5,145 nucleotides of DNA from Candidatus Firestoneibacteriota bacterium. Lineage in GTDB: Bacteria > JACRDZ01. Where the stretch lies: the NCBI GenBank assembly GCA_016212735.1, contig JACRDZ010000033.1, positions 1 to 5,145 of the forward strand, read 5' to 3'. Each line of letters begins with the position of its first letter. Within the stretch, counting starts at the first letter, position 1. The notes under the pieces were generated by a model. That model worked only from the letters and a program-made list of their open reading frames with translations, ran no database searches and was not told the origin of the DNA. Both the position numbers and the translations under genes were made by a program. Of the stretch, positions 4,608-5,145 are shown in pieces.

Positions 4608-5145
4608 ATGTTCCACCAAAAACTCAAAATCTATATTAAAATCTCAATTCTATTTGTATGTCTATTTTTAGAAACTTGTGCCGGCAAAAATAATTTAAAA
4701 CAGCATATTCCATTAAAAGTTGAAGGTAACATATATAAAAATACTGTATGGTCCGGAGATATTATTATAACCGGAGATGTTGTTATTTTAAAAGACGTAA
4801 AGCTTACAATTCTTCCAGGGACAATGATAAATATTGAGAAAAGTCCACGTGACAGAGTTGATCCCCAATATTTTTCAGGAAATATTGAGTTGATTGTAAG
4901 AGGTAAATTAAGAGCGTTGGGAAAAAAGAAAAAACATATCGTATTTTCATCTTATCCAGAAAATAACGAAAATTCCAACTGGGCAGGAATAATTTTTGAA
5001 AATAGTAATGAAAATAATATACTTGAATATTGTGATATTTTTGATGCAGATACAGGTGTGAATATAATAAATTCGTTGGTAACTATTGAAAATTGCAGAT
5101 TTGAAAGAAATATTTATGCTATAACTGTTTTATCATCCTATAAAA
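4608..5145 (+). CDS. Beta-helix surface lipoprotein, N-terminal part (3' end outside window)
   Basis: The frame is open from ATG 4608 to the window edge, giving 179 residues. AAGGGA (4596-4601) lies six nucleotides before the ATG. A basic start and hydrophobic stretch (residues 5-21) lead to LETC24, a relaxed lipobox, so lipidation at Cys24 is likely. The mature part begins with VWSGDIIITGDVVILKD, then LTILPGT (66-72). This 'LTI-PGT' pattern is typical of the first coils of right-handed parallel beta-helix proteins. Further repeats follow: LIVRGKLRALG, NWAGIIFENS (124-133), ILEYCDIFDADTGVNII, and VTIENCRFERNIYAITV. Such proteins are usually surface-exposed adhesins, polysaccharide-active enzymes or scaffolds. 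No catalytic residues can be judged from this fragment. It starts 30 nt after the solute-binding gene and most likely belongs to the same operon, but its link to the peptide is unknown. Confidence 0.8.
   Translation, partial: MFHQKLKIYIKISILFVCLFLETCAGKNNLKQHIPLKVEGNIYKNTVWSGDIIITGDVVILKDVKLTILPGTMINIEKSPRDRVDPQYFSGNIELIVRGKLRALGKKKKHIVFSSYPENNENSNWAGIIFENSNENNILEYCDIFDADTGVNIINSLVTIENCRFERNIYAITVLSSYK

Overview
The window is AT-rich bacterial DNA (mostly 22-30% G+C by eye) that reads as accessory or island-type sequence next to two tRNA genes. Both tRNAs carry an encoded CCA end. The proteins include an HD-GYP phosphodiesterase, an exported solute-binding-protein relative and a lipoprotein with a relaxed lipobox. 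This fits a low-GC, probably diderm bacterium, for example a spirochaete or a similar anaerobe. The window alone does not fix the phylum.

Left region (1-1205): the 3' part of a large serine recombinase gene (+) runs antisense into a normal tRNA-Gln(CUG) gene (-), so its last 20 codons and its stop lie inside the tRNA. This looks like the end of an integrated element that used the 3' end of the tRNA. Next on the minus strand is a tRNA-Cys(GCA)-like gene with intact stems but altered loops: no G18G19, A33 instead of U33, and U56 instead of C56. A sigma70-type promoter precedes it and probably drives both tRNAs.

Middle region (1214-2651): a complete HD-GYP protein (-), a probable c-di-GMP phosphodiesterase, is followed by a 400-bp very AT-rich divergent intergenic region. 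That region holds a promoter flanked by palindromes and a short leader with a weak hairpin.

Right region (2652-5145): a probable four-gene operon on the plus strand. It starts with a 19-residue peptide behind a very strong ribosome binding site, ending in CVHPC. Second is a radical-SAM/SPASM-like protein that keeps all seven SPASM cysteines but has lost the CX3CX2C cluster motif and the GGE motif. Third is an exported glycine-betaine-type solute-binding protein reduced to about 210 residues, apparently lacking the whole second lobe. Last is a beta-helix lipoprotein cut by the window end. A 13-bp perfect inverted repeat encloses the segment between the first two genes, and that segment carries a strong internal promoter. 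The repeat could mark an invertible promoter or an RNA stem that hides the start of the second gene.

My reading is that the right half is an undescribed RiPP-like (ribosomally made, modified peptide) locus: a tiny cysteine-ending precursor, a cluster-less SPASM partner and two envelope proteins. A catalytic radical SAM enzyme would be expected beyond the right edge. This is inference. What the sequence shows directly are the motifs, their absences, the repeats and the gene order.
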